Positions 25,075 through 37,500 of a stretch of 64,000 nt of DNA are shown here, in pieces; the first letter of the stretch is position 1, and the number at the start of each line of letters is the position of its first letter. A program made the translations under genes and the position numbers. The DNA is from Ceratotherium simum simum (Eukaryota > Chordata > Mammalia > Perissodactyla > Rhinocerotidae). Where the stretch lies: the NCBI RefSeq assembly GCF_000283155.1, contig NW_004454267.1:1599956-1663955 (forward strand), written 5' to 3'. The notes beneath the pieces were generated by a model. It had not been told where the DNA came from and ran no database searches. It was given only the letters and a program-made list of their open reading frames with translations.

Positions 25075-25310
25075 AAAACCCTTATGAAAAATGAGGTTAA
25101 TGTGGGAAATGCTATTACAGCATCAGCCCGCAATGCTCGCCTCTATAATTAAATGTTCCTCAATTCCACCTCATCAGATTTCTCGAGATTACTAGGGACG
25201 CATCAATAGCAAATTACTCTTGATGAATCATTTTACAAATCGCATTGCTTCCACCTTCGTGTTCCTTGTCACTGGGACATCGTTAACAGATACAATTACC
25301 GGCGATGGGG
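25075..25310. promoter_or_regulatory. Candidate regulatory block in intron 11
   Basis: Repeat-free and complex, with tataattaaa, gacgcatcaatagc and tgatgaatcattttac motifs. Inference only. Confidence 0.3.
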
Positions 25311-25939
25311 GGGCTGCTTCCAGAGGGGTAAAGTGACCCCTGGCTCATCCTGGGGATGGGTAGGAAGAGCCTGCCATCCTCAGAAACTCCAGGGGAAACA
25401 ACTGGAAAAATCAAAACCCAGCGAATGGCCCCAGGTTATTTTACTGGAGTAGGGGTGGATTCAGGACCACTCCGTTGTTCTATTCAACAGGTGTATCTGA
25501 AGCAGAGAGAAGTCCGCCATTTCCATCCCTCTCTGCCATGTCTGGCTTTGGGAACCCTTAGGGATGCCAAGGATGCAAACCTAGTTAAGATGACACTTGA
25601 GGGCCCTAAGTGGGTGGGCTCTGGCCCGGCTAGTTCTGGAGGGGCTGTCTTTTGCCTGTTTCATAGAGGAGTGGAGAAGCAGACTTCCATCTCGAGAAAA
25701 CATGAAGTCTCTATTTTTCTGCTTGCTCAGCACAGAAACTGAGCAGAAGTCAACAGAGTTCACGTCAACACTGCCTTTTTAGGACTCCAGGCACCCCCTC
25801 CCCATATCTACGTCCCCTTCTCCTTGTTCACTGGCTAAATGGCACCCAGCCCAGGGCTCTTTTTAGCTAACAGAGGCTGTAATCTGTTTCTGGCTTCTGG
25901 GTTTGTGATCCGTTAGATGGAGATGAACAATTTCAAATA

Positions 25940-26210
25940 CTAAGAGACCTGGAAATCCTGATTCTAGGAATCTATTTTATGGATGTATCTGTGTGGTCAC
26001 ATACAGGTTCAAGAATCTTCTTTACAGTGTTATCTGTAACAACAACAACAACCAGAGAAGCTAGATTGTGGGTCCTTAACCCAATGGAATACTATGCAGC
26101 TGGTAGCTTTATATATACTGACTCAGAAAGTGTAAAAAGCAAGTTTCGCTGCAAGATGGATCATTCTGTTTTTTAAAAATGACAATGTGTTTGTGATTTA
26201 TTTTGTGTGT
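25940..26210 (+). mobile_element. L1-type 3' fragment
   Basis: gaaatcctgattctaggaat, ccaatggaatactatgcagc and caagatggatcattct are typical of the 3' part of old L1/HAL1 elements; the same pattern recurs at 39560-40405. Confidence 0.6.
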
Positions 26211-26489
26211 TTATGTTTTAAAAGCATTGAGAAACTTCTAGAAGGATGCACACCAAACTCTTGGCAGTGGTTACTCCTGGAGGTAGGACTGAATAGGAGG
26301 AAGTTCCCCGTGATAAAAGAAGGATAAGAGGAGGAAATAGAAAAATAAAAGTAACCCTTTTGGATGAAAAATTTTAAAAAGGCAGGGAGTTGGGAGTCTG
26401 ACATCCCTCTCTCTGCCCTCCACGCCAGTGGAAACCACCATCCTGAATTTTGTGTGAATAATTCCTTTCATTTCCTCACAGCTTTCTAC

Positions 26490-27057
26490 TGACACATCAA
26501 TCTTGAAATAATATACTGTTGGCTTGGCCTGTTTTTGAACTTTAAATACATGCACCATAATCATGATTTCTTCTGTGATATTTTCCCCTCAACATTATGT
26601 TGTGGAGACTCATCTGAATCAATGCATAGACTCCACTGTCTGAACAGATCACACGCTGGTCAGCCGCCCAATGGTTCATCCACTGGAATGTTGGACCTTC
26701 GGATTGTTTCTGGGTTTGTGCTGTTACGAACAATTCTGCTATATTTCTGCACAAGTCTCTAGGGCACGTACCTTGGGGTAGAATTTCTGTGCGGTAAGGT
26801 GTGTGTATGTGCAACTTTACTAGGAAATGCTAAACCATTCTGCAAACTCATTTTATCACTTTATCCTCCCACCAGCACTAGACAGATAGCCATTTTTCTC
26901 CATCCTTATCACCATATGATGTTGTCTAACCTTCACACATCTCCCAACATGGCGGGTATGAAGCGGAATCTCTTTTTGCTTTTAATTTACATGTCTCTTG
27001 TTATTCATGAGGCTGAGCATCTTACTACAGGTGTGTGGGCCATTCATGTTCTCTCTC
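26490..27057 (+). mobile_element. L1-type 3' UTR fragment
   Basis: tctgggtttgtgctgttacg, gggtagaatttctgtgcg and aaccattctgcaaactcatt follow the old-L1 3' UTR order; the ERE copy 1 begins at its right end and similar sequence resumes at 27550-27660. Confidence 0.7.
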
Positions 27058-27303
27058 TTTTTTTTTTTTTTGTGAGCAAGATCAGCCCTGAGCTAAAATC
27101 CGATGCCAATCCTCCTCTTTTTGCTAAGGGAGACTGGCCCTGGGCTAACATCCGTGCCCATCTTCCTCTACTTTACATGGGACGCCGCCACAGCATGGCT
27201 TGACAAGCGGTGAGTCGGTGCGCGCCCGGGATCCGAATCTGTGAACCTTGGGCCGCCAAAGCGGAGTGCGCGCACTTAACCACTGAGCCACCGGGCCGGC
27301 CCC
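27058..27303 (-). mobile_element. ERE-type tRNA-derived SINE, copy 1
   Basis: On the plus strand a T run is followed by the ERE tail motif (cagccctgagctaa), the middle motif (gggacgccgccacagcatgg) and the tRNA-like head ending in ccgggccggccc, so the element points left. Families of this type are specific to horses and their relatives. The flanks are T- and C-rich, so no clean target-site duplication can be read. Confidence 0.9.
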
Positions 27304-27324
27304 TCCTTTTTTTCTCTTTTATAT

Positions 27325-27549
27325 CAAGGATTGGCCATCTTTTTCTATAAAGGGCCAGACAGTAAATATTTTTGGCTTTGTGGGCCTTGCAGTCTTCGTG
27401 GCAACGACTCAGTGCTGCCGCTGTAGTCCCAAAGCAACCACAGTCAATGTGTAAATGAATGGGCGTGACTGTGTTCCCATAAAACTTTATTTACAAAAAC
27501 AGGAAGTGGGCGGGATTGGGCCTGTGGCTTGTAGTTTGCTCTGATTCAC
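27325..27549 (-). mobile_element. hAT-type non-autonomous DNA transposon, copy 2
   Basis: Same family as 22862-23135, inverted: gggccagacagtaaatattt near the left and aaaactttatttacaaaaac, then gtagtttgct at the right. Confidence 0.75.
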
Positions 27550-28044
27550 GGGATTTCTTTATATATTCTGAATGTGAGTACTTATTTTTATGTGTGGCAA
27601 GTATTTTCCACTAGTAGGTGGTATGTCTTTTTATCTAACCTATCATAGTTTTGAAGAACAGAAATTCCTATTTTAATCATTATTTTTTAAACAGTGAACA
27701 AGATTTGCTGAAACGCAGTGTTCTGCCTGGGTTTATTTCCCATCTTGTCTTAAACACGATCAGAGCCTTCTGGAAGTCCAACGGGAGAGCATCTAATAAA
27801 CAGGTATCTAATACACAGACAGATGACATCACCTCAGTGTGCAGAGACAACTAGACAATTAGGGAGAAAATCAGAGGGTTGTCCATGGCAAATGAGCAGG
27901 AAAAAATACTGAGAGCAGCGAACACTGTTCTCGAAGACGGCCCACATGCCCCGACATCTGAGCAGCATTGCCTGCCCAGGCGAAGGACCCACCAGATCCC
28001 CAGGGACGGAATATTTACCCCACAGAGACGCTGGGAGTACTCAC

Positions 28045-28378
28045 CCGCTTTGATGGGCTGCCTATTTGAGAAGGTCAGAGGTGCGACGAGGAATTTGGTC
28101 TCTGCAACCGGCACCCAGTGGTGGAGAATTTTCACCGTCCAGACCCCAGGCCTCAGGGGCAAGTTCAGAGGGGGCTTGTAGTGGGTGAATTCGGCAGTGG
28201 ACTCAATCAGGATGTCATAGGTGGCTGCAATGACGTTGATGGGATCCACCCAGACGACGGTCACGGTCACGTTGGGGCCCTTCCCCCACTTCTGCATGCC
28301 TACCGGCTCGTCCATGGGCCCCAGGAGACCCCCAAAGTTGCGGAAGAGCCGTTCCTTGGCGTCCCAGTCAGTGCCGAC
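28045..28378 (-). CDS. XYLT1: XYLT1 coding exon 11 (residues ~742-852), DWD motif
   Basis: This exon has 111 full codons plus the first base of the next. It starts [12 protein letters not shown], so the DWD motif falls at residues 745-747; mutation studies of the human enzyme found this motif important for activity. Further on, GPNVTVTV contains an N-glycosylation sequon at Asn777. The rest ([33 protein letters not shown]) is a beta-sandwich-like part of the Xylo_C domain. The acceptor is a T-rich tract ending tttttcag and the donor is gtgagt. Confidence 0.97.
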
Positions 28379-28454
28379 CTGAAAAAGGAGAGCGAGTCCT
28401 GAAATCACTGGGCCTGACTAGGGTCCTGGGTTCCAGAAAGGCCTAGGATCCTGC

Positions 28455-28570
28455 TTATTGGGTTTCAGATGCCCATTTTACAGATCAGGAAACTGAGGCT
28501 GCCATTAAGTACCTGCTCAAGATTGCACAAGTAGCAAGCAGAAGACCTGGGATTTGGACCCAATCTGGGG
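28455..28570 (-). mobile_element. MIR SINE, inverted, fragment
   Basis: cccattttacagatcaggaa, actgaggctgcc, and cctgggatttggaccc show the inverted MIR core; it lies within 80 bases of exon 11. Confidence 0.75.
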
Positions 28571-29554
28571 GATTACAAGGCCTGTGATCTGTTCATTAAA
28601 CCTTTGCGCCTCCTCTGCCCGGTACATGGTTTGTGCTTTGGAAACAAAACAAACAATGTGCACTGAATAAATGAATGCCGGCTTGCAGGCCATTCCAAGG
28701 AAACACACGCCCCGCCACTCAACAGGTACAGCTCGTGTCCACTTTTGCCCTTGGTTTCCCAGATCATGCGCCTCCATGTAGCGTAACCGTTGTGAACAAG
28801 AGTGGAAGCTAGGAAAAGGGCGAGTCCTCAGCATCGCCCATCATTTGCGTGAGTTCACATGGCTTCCCTAGGAAGAGACAGCTTTGGCTCCCTAAAGCAC
28901 TCTGAGCTGGACCCCAGGGATGGAAGATGGCCGTACATCCATCCTCCCTGCCAGCCAGCTTGCTGTGTGTGCGGCCTGGACCCATCAGGAATCCACTCTT
29001 GGCTTCCCTCCTTCCACCTCTGCTGCCTGCAATTTATTCTCCACCCAGTAGCCAGAAAGACCTTGTGACACGTCCTCTCACTGCTCAACGCCCCCGTGGC
29101 TTGGTCCACTGCTCATTCTTGGTGCCTAGCACTGTACTTAGCACACAGTAGGTGCTCACTCAATATCTGTCGAATGAATGAGTGGACGACTTGATTCAAA
29201 AATGATTTAACTACATAGACCCCGGATAGTGAGCTCTGTTACTATTTCAAATCAATTTAAATTAGGGGTCTTCTGTTCCCCTAGGAGGTTTATTTTAGTG
29301 TTTCTGAAGACACAGCACCAGGGCACATTGATAGCAGATAATGAGCCGCTATAAGGCTTGCACTGCTTCTGTGCTCTTTCCATGACCGGCATCTCCGATG
29401 TGTGTGTGTGTGCAGGTGGGGGTGCAGGTGTGGGTATATACGTCTACACCCTGAGAAGATTTCATACGTGCAGGGCACACGGGAGCAGGTTTACTCTTTC
29501 GTTCCGGCCACAAGTTACTCTGTCCATCCTTTACCCCGGACACAGAGCTCCAGG

Positions 29555-29790
29555 GCTAATATTTACCCAGAGCTTACAGTGCACCAGGCCTAATGCTAAG
29601 TCCCTGGATGCATCAGTTCGTTTAATACTCCCAACTCCATGAAGGGGAGACATTTGTTAAGATCCTCATTTTATAGATGAGGAAACTGAGGCTCAGAGCA
29701 GTTAGATAACTCGCTATGGTCAGTGAGGGGCAGAGCCAGTCTGGGGACCCAGGAAGTCTGACCCCAGGGCCTGTGTTCTTACCCACTCTT
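29555..29790 (-). mobile_element. MIR SINE, inverted
   Basis: atttacccagagcttacagt, gcaccaggcctaatgctaag, ttatagatgaggaaactgag and aggaagtctgaccccagg give a near-complete inverted MIR, followed by an ATTC array at 29808-29842. Confidence 0.85.
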
Positions 29791-30224
29791 CTATATATTG
29801 CTCCCATTCATTCATTCACTCACTCACTCATTCATTCATTCATCCAACACAAATGTGCTGAATGGCTACCACCTACCAGGGCAACTGTTATACATTCACA
29901 GGCCCATACTTTGCTTTACGTTTCCGTCTTTGGACCAGAGCCTAAATGTTGGCGTTGGGGAACTGTCATAAGGGTAGCAGAGGTAGTGAGTGCTGTGACA
30001 TTTCTGCGGGCAGCCATCCCTCCCAGAATTATGAAATCTTGGCATTTTCTGCCACGCTGTGGATCAGCAGGCACTGGCTGCTCCTGAGGACCCCTGGTGC
30101 CTGGCACAGTAGCTGGAACACAGTAGGAATTAAAACAATTTATTAAAGAAAGAAATGAATGACTGAGCAGGATTCAAGCCAGGTCTCAAAGCCTCAGGGA
30201 TTTTTCTAAAGAAACCTGATCCTG

Positions 30225-30738
30225 TTACTTCTCTATATACAATCTTTTTCAGCTCCTCATTGTTCCTAAGTCTAGTCTCTCACCCCGTCCTGCAAGGTCT
30301 GGTCTGTTTTGGTCCAGCTTTGTCTCTATTCCTCTCCCTCCCCTCCACTCACCCCTGCTCCAGGTCCTGCATTACTCTCAATGCCTCTGCGAGAAGGGCT
30401 CCCTCTTGCCTCTGATCTTGTGTCCATGTCTGTCTCTCTCTCGAACAATCTTTTCTTTCCCCACCCTCCTCCCAGCCAGCTCTTATTCATCATGTAGATC
30501 TAGCTGAGGCATCACCACTACTTGGAAGCCTTCCCTGCTTACAGGCACCTCCGAGGTGCTTCTCTAAGCGTTTGCCCATCATAGCTTTTTTTTTGCGGGG
30601 CACAGTATCACAACTTTTAATTTACATGTCTCACTCCCTAGCTCAAGACCATCAATTCCACGAGGGCAGTGGTATCTCTCCTGCCATCTAGGTATCTCTA
30701 GTGCCTAAAGCAGTGCTGAGCACATAGTAGGTGCTCAA
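30225..30738 (+). mobile_element. L2 LINE 3' relic
   Basis: ctgaggcatcaccactactt, ggaagccttccctgcttac, attccacgagggcagtgg and the final gcacatagtaggtgctcaat are L2 marks. The tetranucleotide array begins at its end. Confidence 0.8.
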
Positions 30739-30896
30739 TATCTATCTATCCATCCATCCATCATCTATCTACCATCCATCCATCATCCATCTATCCATCC
30801 ATCCATCCATTATCTATCTATCTATCTATCTCTCCATCACCTATCTGTCTATCCATCCATCCATCTATCATCTATCTATCTGTCATTTATCTACAT
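30739..30896. repeat. (ATCT/ATCC)n tetranucleotide array
   Basis: About 160 bases of mixed tatc and catc units, grown from the 3' end of the L2 relic. Confidence 0.95.
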
Positions 30897-31384
30897 CAGG
30901 AATGATTAGGGGCTGAGCACATGGACATCCCTACCCACCCAGGCCCTCCACACACTGACTTTCCAACAGATACTAACAAATGGATTAATGGTCACAAAAC
31001 TACTCTCGGGTCCTACTTAAGGGAAGGAATTTTGACCAGTTAGGGGAGTGTGGGGACATTCCACAACATCATCCTTGGATCCCCCAAAGAAATGGGGATG
31101 AAGAGTTCTCTTAATTCTGAGTTCTAAAACCAAGATAACCCAGCAGAAGAGTTGTGGAGCGGCTGACAATGGAAAACCTGGATCTTGTTTCTGAACCTAG
31201 GAGAGCGAGGAGAAAATCAGCTGCCACCTCCCAGTATGAGGGGAGGTGCGGCTGCCTGAGCTGGAGCCCCGTTGCTGTCACATCCCCTGTGGCCTTCAAC
31301 ATCTTCCCACCTGGCCTCACTGTGGAAGTCCACAACCACTCACCATAAAATGATCAATTACTCAAATTTAAGAACATGTTCAAG

Positions 31385-31960
31385 TTTGTGCTTAACTTAC
31401 TGCTCCCCAGTTTCAATCCCACCAAAGGATTCCCACTGCACTTAAAATACAGCCTGAACTTCTTCCCAGGGCCTGCAAGATCCCTCACGATCTGCCCCCT
31501 GTCCCCTTGAGACCTCCCTCCTACCACTTTCCCTCTTGCTCACTGTGCTCTGGCCACACTGGCCTTGCTGCTCCTTGAGTATGCCAAGCCCCTTCCTGGA
31601 GCCTCAGGACCTTTGCACGTGCTTCTTCTCTCTGCTCAGAATGCTCCAAATCTCCCCAGGGCAGGCTCTTTCACAGGTTTTAGTTCCAAAGTTATGTCCT
31701 TAGAAAAACTTTCTTGACTGAATCATCCCATCGAAAGTAGTCCCCATCAGCCTCTAGAGTCCTCAGTAATTACAGGAACGAAGTTTTATTTTCTTTACAA
31801 TACTTGTCATTGGCTGAAATGGTTCTGTTCATTTATGTGCTCTCTCATTGGCTGGTTGCCCACTACACTGCAATTCCAGAACAACAAGGGTCTGGGCTGT
31901 GGTTCACTGCTGTCCCTCCTACACCTCACACATCGTAGGCACTCGGTGACTGCCTGCTGG
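31385..31960 (+). mobile_element. L2 LINE 3' relic
   Basis: aggattcccactgcacttaa, caagatccctcacgatctg, gacctttgcacgtgcttctt and the cgtaggcactcggtgactg end are L2 marks. Confidence 0.8.
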
Positions 31961-32379
31961 AGGGACGAGCATCTTTTCTGCAAGCCACTAGCATGGGACT
32001 CCCACGGGATGGAGAAATCTATCAGAGCTGCTCAATGACACTGGCCACCTGCCCTGAGCCAGGAGCTATGCAAAGCCCTGGGACTGTGCCAACATAAGAG
32101 AGATTCTCAACAGTCCACCAAGGGGCCCTGCAGTTCTCCCCTTCCTTCTTGTCCAGTTTTACACTGTTTGCCTTAAAAATAATTAAGACTTTAGAAAAAA
32201 ATTCAAAACACAAGATTCAGGGCTCCCTGCATCACACGCTGTTACTCTGCCAGGATCTTGGTGGTTCTCACACCAAAGGTACCAGTCCTATAGCAGGAAC
32301 CCTGCTACGGAGTGGCCAAATTCATCTGTCACTGCCAGAAGTGCCCCGTCACCCAGCGGCAGGCTGATAAACAGGGAGA

Positions 32380-32580
32380 ACCCAGCCACCAGGCATCCAT
32401 CTCATTAATGGGACATTAATGTCTTCAATTGGCCGCTTGGGCCCCCGGCACGGAATCCAACTGAGGCAGCGTCTAATTGCCCCCTGACGCCAGTAATTTA
32501 TGGAGGGAGTGGGCTCCCATGGCAGCTTGAATCCAGCCAATCCATTTGGAGCCATCACTGAAAATGGTGGCTTAACAGGG
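32380..32580. promoter_or_regulatory. Candidate regulatory block in intron 10
   Basis: Repeat-free between repeat-bearing flanks, with a doubled cattaatg motif (32404 and 32414 region), gtctaattgcc and cagtaatttatgg. Inference only. Confidence 0.4.
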
Positions 32581-32914
32581 AACTCCCACCCGTTCCGTTC
32601 AGTGCCCATTAGTAGGGCACAAGTCAGACAGGCGGGGCCCTAGGAGGCTGGAAAAGGACCAGCAAGGAAAACATAAGCAGGTGGGATACTTCTCCCCACC
32701 CTACTCTCAGCCCCTCAAGACACTCCATATTCTAAAATCGGACTCTTCATCCCTAACCCAGCAGCCAGACTCCATGGGAATGCTTCACTCCAGGGAGGAA
32801 TCACCTCTTTAGCTACGTGCTGACAGGGGGAAGACAGAAATTAGGTGCTGGAGCTCTGTGTGGGCAACCCTCACCAAGCTTGGTCTTGCCTCCCCTTCCT
32901 TCCAGCATTACTAC

Positions 32915-33130
32915 CCAAGTGCACTCCCTCATTCATTCAGAAATCTGAGTCAGCATCTACAAATGCGACGTCCTCTTCCATGTGCTGGGGGTACAGCTGT
33001 GAATGGAGTGATGCAGTCCCAGCTCGCTTGTGGACAATCGACAAGTGATCAGAGAAATCAACAAGATGATTTTAGATGGTTTATGCGAAGAAAAAACAAT
33101 AAAATAGGGTCGTGTCGGGTGGAGAATGTA
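32915..33130 (+). repeat. Old interspersed repeat
   Basis: ccctcattcattcagaaatc, gtgctgggggtacagctgtg and aatggagtgatgcagtccca follow the family at 5525-5680; a ggaaggcttctctgaagg block follows. Confidence 0.5.
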
Positions 33131-33530
33131 GCTACTGTGGCTTAAGTGGTGGGCAGGGAAGGCTTCTCTGAAGGTGCACCATTTGGATTTAGATCAGAAT
33201 GACAAAAAAAAAGTGCTAGCTACGTGAAAACCTGGGGGAAAGCATTCTAGGCAGGAGAATCAGCATGTGGCAAGCCTGAGGCAAGAACAAACTTGGCATG
33301 TGTGACAAAGACACAGGAAGTAGGAGCAGGGAGGAGAGTGGGACTAGATGAGGCCGGAGAAGGAGACAGAGGCCAGATCGCGTAGGGCCTGACAGGTCTA
33401 GAGGCACGGCTGATGTTACAAGGGTGGTGCTGGGTAAATCCGTCACCCTGGGCAGAAAAATAACTAAAAGCTGATGCTGTAAATGGGGAGAGGAAAACTG
33501 CATTCCATGGATCCATGCCTCCATGCATCA

Positions 33531-33772
33531 GTCCATCTCTCCATCCATTGACCCATCCCATCCGTCTGTCCATCCATCCATCCATCCATCCGTCCGTCCA
33601 TCCATCCGTCCATCCGTCCATCCATCTTCCCGTCCGTCCGTCCGTCCGTCCATCTTCCCGTCCATCCGTCCGTCCGTCCGTCTGTCCATCCATCTTCCCG
33701 TCCATCCATCTGTCTGTCCATCCATCTTCCCATCCGTCCATCCGTCTGTCCGTCCATCCATCCATCCATGTA
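33531..33772. repeat. (CCAT/CCGT)n tetranucleotide minisatellite
   Basis: About 240 bases of ccat, ccgt and tctt units with a higher-order pattern marked by catcttcccgtccatc. All six frames stay largely open because the repeat lacks stops. Confidence 0.97.
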
Positions 33773-33865
33773 TTCACCCATTCACTCATCCATTCACTCA
33801 CTGATCTGGTGCTTACTTTGATCTAAATCCTCAAAAGAACTAGGGAGACAAAAGCACAATTAGAC

Positions 33866-34005
33866 ATGGAATTTGTGGCCAAAGAGACCTGGGTTCAATT
33901 TTGAGCTCTTCTACTTCTTAGCTATGATCCAGAAAAATCATTGGATCTCCTTATGCCTCAGTTCTCCAATCTGTCAAATGGGATGAATGCCACTACTTCA
34001 TTAGG
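33866..34005 (+). mobile_element. MIR SINE
   Basis: gagacctgggttcaattttg, tcttagctatgatcc and cctcagttctccaatctgtc then aaatgggatgaatg match the MIR middle. Confidence 0.8.
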
Positions 34006-34281
34006 AAACTGGTTTGTTACTGGTCTATTACTAACATACGTTTAGGAGTCACTGGCTAGGATGAAAAATTAAGAGGAATAGAAATGCTACTATAAAAAGT
34101 AGACCAAGGCTCCAGGTGGGTTTGGTCTACTAAGAGCGACCACCCCACTGTCCTCTCCTCCTGCCCTGTTTATGATGCTGTTCCAGTGTTCAGGGCTGGA
34201 GAACCTTCTCCAGGCACAGGGTGAGCTCATCTTCTGGGCTCTCCAAATCCCCTCCTTCTCCATCTCCAACTGCAAGTGTCA

Positions 34282-34575
<294 letters not shown>

Positions 34576-34739
34576 TCAGGGGCTAGGGCCGGAGGCAGCA
34601 GGCTCACAGTGGCGCTCCCCACACATCATGCCGCTCCTGGTCCTAAAATAGTCCCCATTTTACACAACGCTTACCATATTCCTTCCCATCACCCTGAAAG
34701 CTACTCCCTGTGTATCTATGATCTCAACAACCATTAATG

Positions 34740-35360
34740 ACTTCTTTGCTGATTATAAATGTAAAACGTGCTGACTGTAGCAAAGTATAATGAAAAAATA
34801 AAAATTACTACTTTTGATGCTTCTTCCCACAATGTCAATGCACAGACATTAATGGATCCTCTGGTGCTAGGTACTGGGAAGTGAGAATGGTGTGCAAACA
34901 ATGTCATACTGACGTATTTCCTTTCAGTCTTATTTTCTATGCATACATTTGCATAAATCTTACAAAGTTGGGATCATCATATACATACTGGTTATACCTG
35001 CTTTTGCCTCATAGTATTTCCTGAGCATTGTCACCTGTCTTTGAAAAGTCTCTGGAAACATGATTTTTGTGTGAGTACATAAATATTATTCCATTGTATG
35101 TAATACTATATTTTATAGAGCAAGTTCTCCATCATTGGGTGTTTAACTGGCTTCTACTTTTTTTTTTTTTTTTTGCTGTTCTAAACAATGCTGCATTAAA
35201 CTTCCTTGAGCAAAAATGTTTTTTTGGAACATCTCTCTCTCTCTTTAATCTCCAAGGGCCTCTTTATGTCTGTTGCCCAACTTTATCAGAAAGGTTATCC
35301 TGATCTACACTCTCTCTGTCCTTCTCACCAACAGCACTGGGTGTTATCCTTAAAAATCAT
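34740..35360 (+). mobile_element. L1-type 3' UTR fragment
   Basis: ttgggtgtttaactggcttc, ctaaacaatgctgcattaaa and the cacaatgtcaatgcac region resemble old-L1 3' UTRs; a T18 run lies at 35158-35175. Confidence 0.6.
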
Positions 35361-35596
35361 TGTCCATCTGAGATACATACATACAAACGCAACCATGCTG
35401 TTTAAGACGCATGACTTTGATCCACAAAGGCTTGCCGGCTGAAAGGGGCAGGGAAGCTAAGCAGAGAGGCCCGATGAAGGGAGGGAGCAGAGAGCGAAGG
35501 AGGGAGGCGCCACGGATGAGCCAGCTCTTTGTCCTTCCCGCCTGTAGAATAAAGAAGCTGCCACTTCTGCTTCTGCAATGTGTAAACTGCACAGCA

Positions 35597-35611
35597 CTTA
35601 GAGGGCGCTGC
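35597..35611 (+). promoter_or_regulatory. CTCF-like binding motif, weaker
   Basis: Bases 35597-35609 read cttagagggcgct, which holds the AGAGGGCGC part of the CTCF core; the left half fits less well. Confidence 0.35.
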
Positions 35612-35928
35612 TGGCTCCTTAATAACAGCATTCCACAAATCCACTGTCCGCGCTCAGCCCTCCTTCCCTCTGGTTCCGATCCGGAGTTTAAGTCTTTATG
35701 TCCAATTATAAGCGTGAGGGAAGCCGCCTTCCTGTGTTTACACATCTCCTGAAATCACTGCCTTGTTATCAGAATGTCCCCAGGGCTCTGAGAAAAAAAA
35801 CCTGCACCGTGCTCAGATTGCTCGCTGGGCATCCACGGCTCACACGAGTCAGCTTTGGGTCTGGAATTGGAGAGCAGAAAACCCTCCTGGAGAGCTGCAG
35901 AACTTTCTGCGATGATGGAAATGTTTTA

Positions 35929-36076
35929 CACTGTGCTGTCCACTACAGTAGCCACTAGCCGCTTGTGACTACTGAGCCCTTGAAATGTGGCTGGTGTGAC
36001 AGAGGAACTGAATTTTTAATTTTAGTTAAACTCACATAACGGCTTGTGGCTAGTGGCGACTGTGGACAGCACAGTG
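35929..36076. mobile_element. Short DNA transposon with inverted ends
   Basis: The left end cactgtgctgtcca and a further tagccactagcc are mirrored by ggctagtggc and tggacagcacagtg at the right end, about 148 bases in all. Resembles a hAT-type MITE; family unassigned. Confidence 0.75.
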
Positions 36077-36089
36077 TCGCGGCAGAGTC

Positions 36090-36570
36090 CTGTGGTCACC
36101 TGCATTATGTCCCCAATTCTTCACCTCTCCTGTCTCCACGCTCTTTGCCAGGGGACTTTATAGGTTTCCTTGCACTGAGGAGGCAGAGTCTATTTCCCCC
36201 CCTCCTGAATCTGCTTTGGCCATCAGAATGTGGTAGAAGGGGGGTCATGCCTCAAGAAGCCTTGCACATTTCCACTTTTCTCTCTGCTTTTTTGTGATCA
36301 GCATGAGAGCGTGCCTGGAGGAGGAGACACTGGGAGCAGAGCAGTCGTCCCAGCTGAAGCCATCCTAGATCTGCAAACAACTCCCAGCCAAGAACAACAG
36401 AGCCCCCCTGACCTGCAGAGGGCTGCAGATGCAGGAGAGATATCAGCTGAGACCAGGAAAACTGCCCAGCTGACCCACAAACTTGAGTGCTACGTAAATG
36501 CTTATCACTTCAAGACACTGGCTTGGGGCTTGTTTGTTATGCGGCATTGTTGCAACAGGCAAGTAGTACA
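36090..36570 (+). mobile_element. Old LTR-like relic
   Basis: The order of ggccatcagaatgtggtaga, gagctgagaccaggaa-like and gcggcattgttgcaac segments resembles ERVL-class LTRs ending in ttgttatgcggcattg. Family unassigned. Confidence 0.5.
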
Positions 36571-36774
36571 CTGTCAGTGTTTGTTCAGCAAAGGTGGGTG
36601 TGGTCGGGGAAGGCGGAAACAAAGCAGGAGAGCCTGCTCTCAGGGGGACTCAAAAGAAGAAAGTGTTTCCAGAGGGAGCGGTCAATTGTACGGGGTGCTG
36701 CTAAGGGGTCAAGTAAATGAGCGACGGTCAAGAAATCCAGAAATCTAGCAGTTCATCTTTGATTGCTCGTTTTC

Positions 36775-37500
36775 CCTCACCTTCTATCAAGAAATCCTGT
36801 GTCTCCATCTGAATCCACCCCCGACTCTCCGATGCAACGTCAGCATCCTAGTCCAAGCCAGCATCATGCCTTACACCTGGACCCTTGCAGTAGCTTCCCT
36901 ACTTGTCTCCCTCCTATTTTGTCTGCTGTAACCTATTCTCATAGTAGCCATAGCCCTTGTCCTCTGCTTAAACGCCACAAGTAGCTTCGCTTTATGCTTG
37001 TGAGAAAACCCAGACTCTTCACCTGTTTACAAAGTCCTGCCTCTTTCTCTAGCCTCATTTTGTTTCCCTCTGCCCTGACCCACCACTTTCTAGCCACATG
37101 GACCTTATTTTGGATTCTTGAACATGCTACAATCATTTGTACCCCAGGGCCTTTGCACAGGATGTTCTCTCTACTGAGAATGCTCTTCTCCTCTTCTAAT
37201 TGCATGGCTGTCTCTGTCTTACCATTTTGCTTAAATGTTACCACCTCAGAGAGACCTTTCTTGACTGTTGAATCGTAGTCACCAACTCATTGCTGTCATG
37301 TGACTTTACCTTCATTCTCAGCAGAGCATTTATCCCTATTGATCTTTTGTTCTTGTTTACGTGTGCTTAGGCACTGTCTGTCTTCACACTAGAATGGGGG
37401 GCGGGCCTTGAGCTCAGTGGTCTGGTCTGTCTGGTCCATGGCTGAGTGCCCAGTGCCTAACAGAGCCTGGCACGTGGTAGATGCCCAATCAATACCTGTT
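36775..37500 (+). mobile_element. L2 LINE 3' relic
   Basis: ccagggcctttgcacaggat, accacctcagagagaccttt and the gtagatgcccaatcaatacc end show L2 order. Confidence 0.85.

Noticed and set aside
33247..33826. Long overlapping open frames on both strands (up to 184 residues)
   Set aside because: They are translations of a stop-free tetranucleotide array (repeated HPSV or DGRT units), not genes.
36230..36748. 172-residue open frame on the plus strand
   Set aside because: Most of it lies in an old LTR-like relic; no domain or splice structure supports it.
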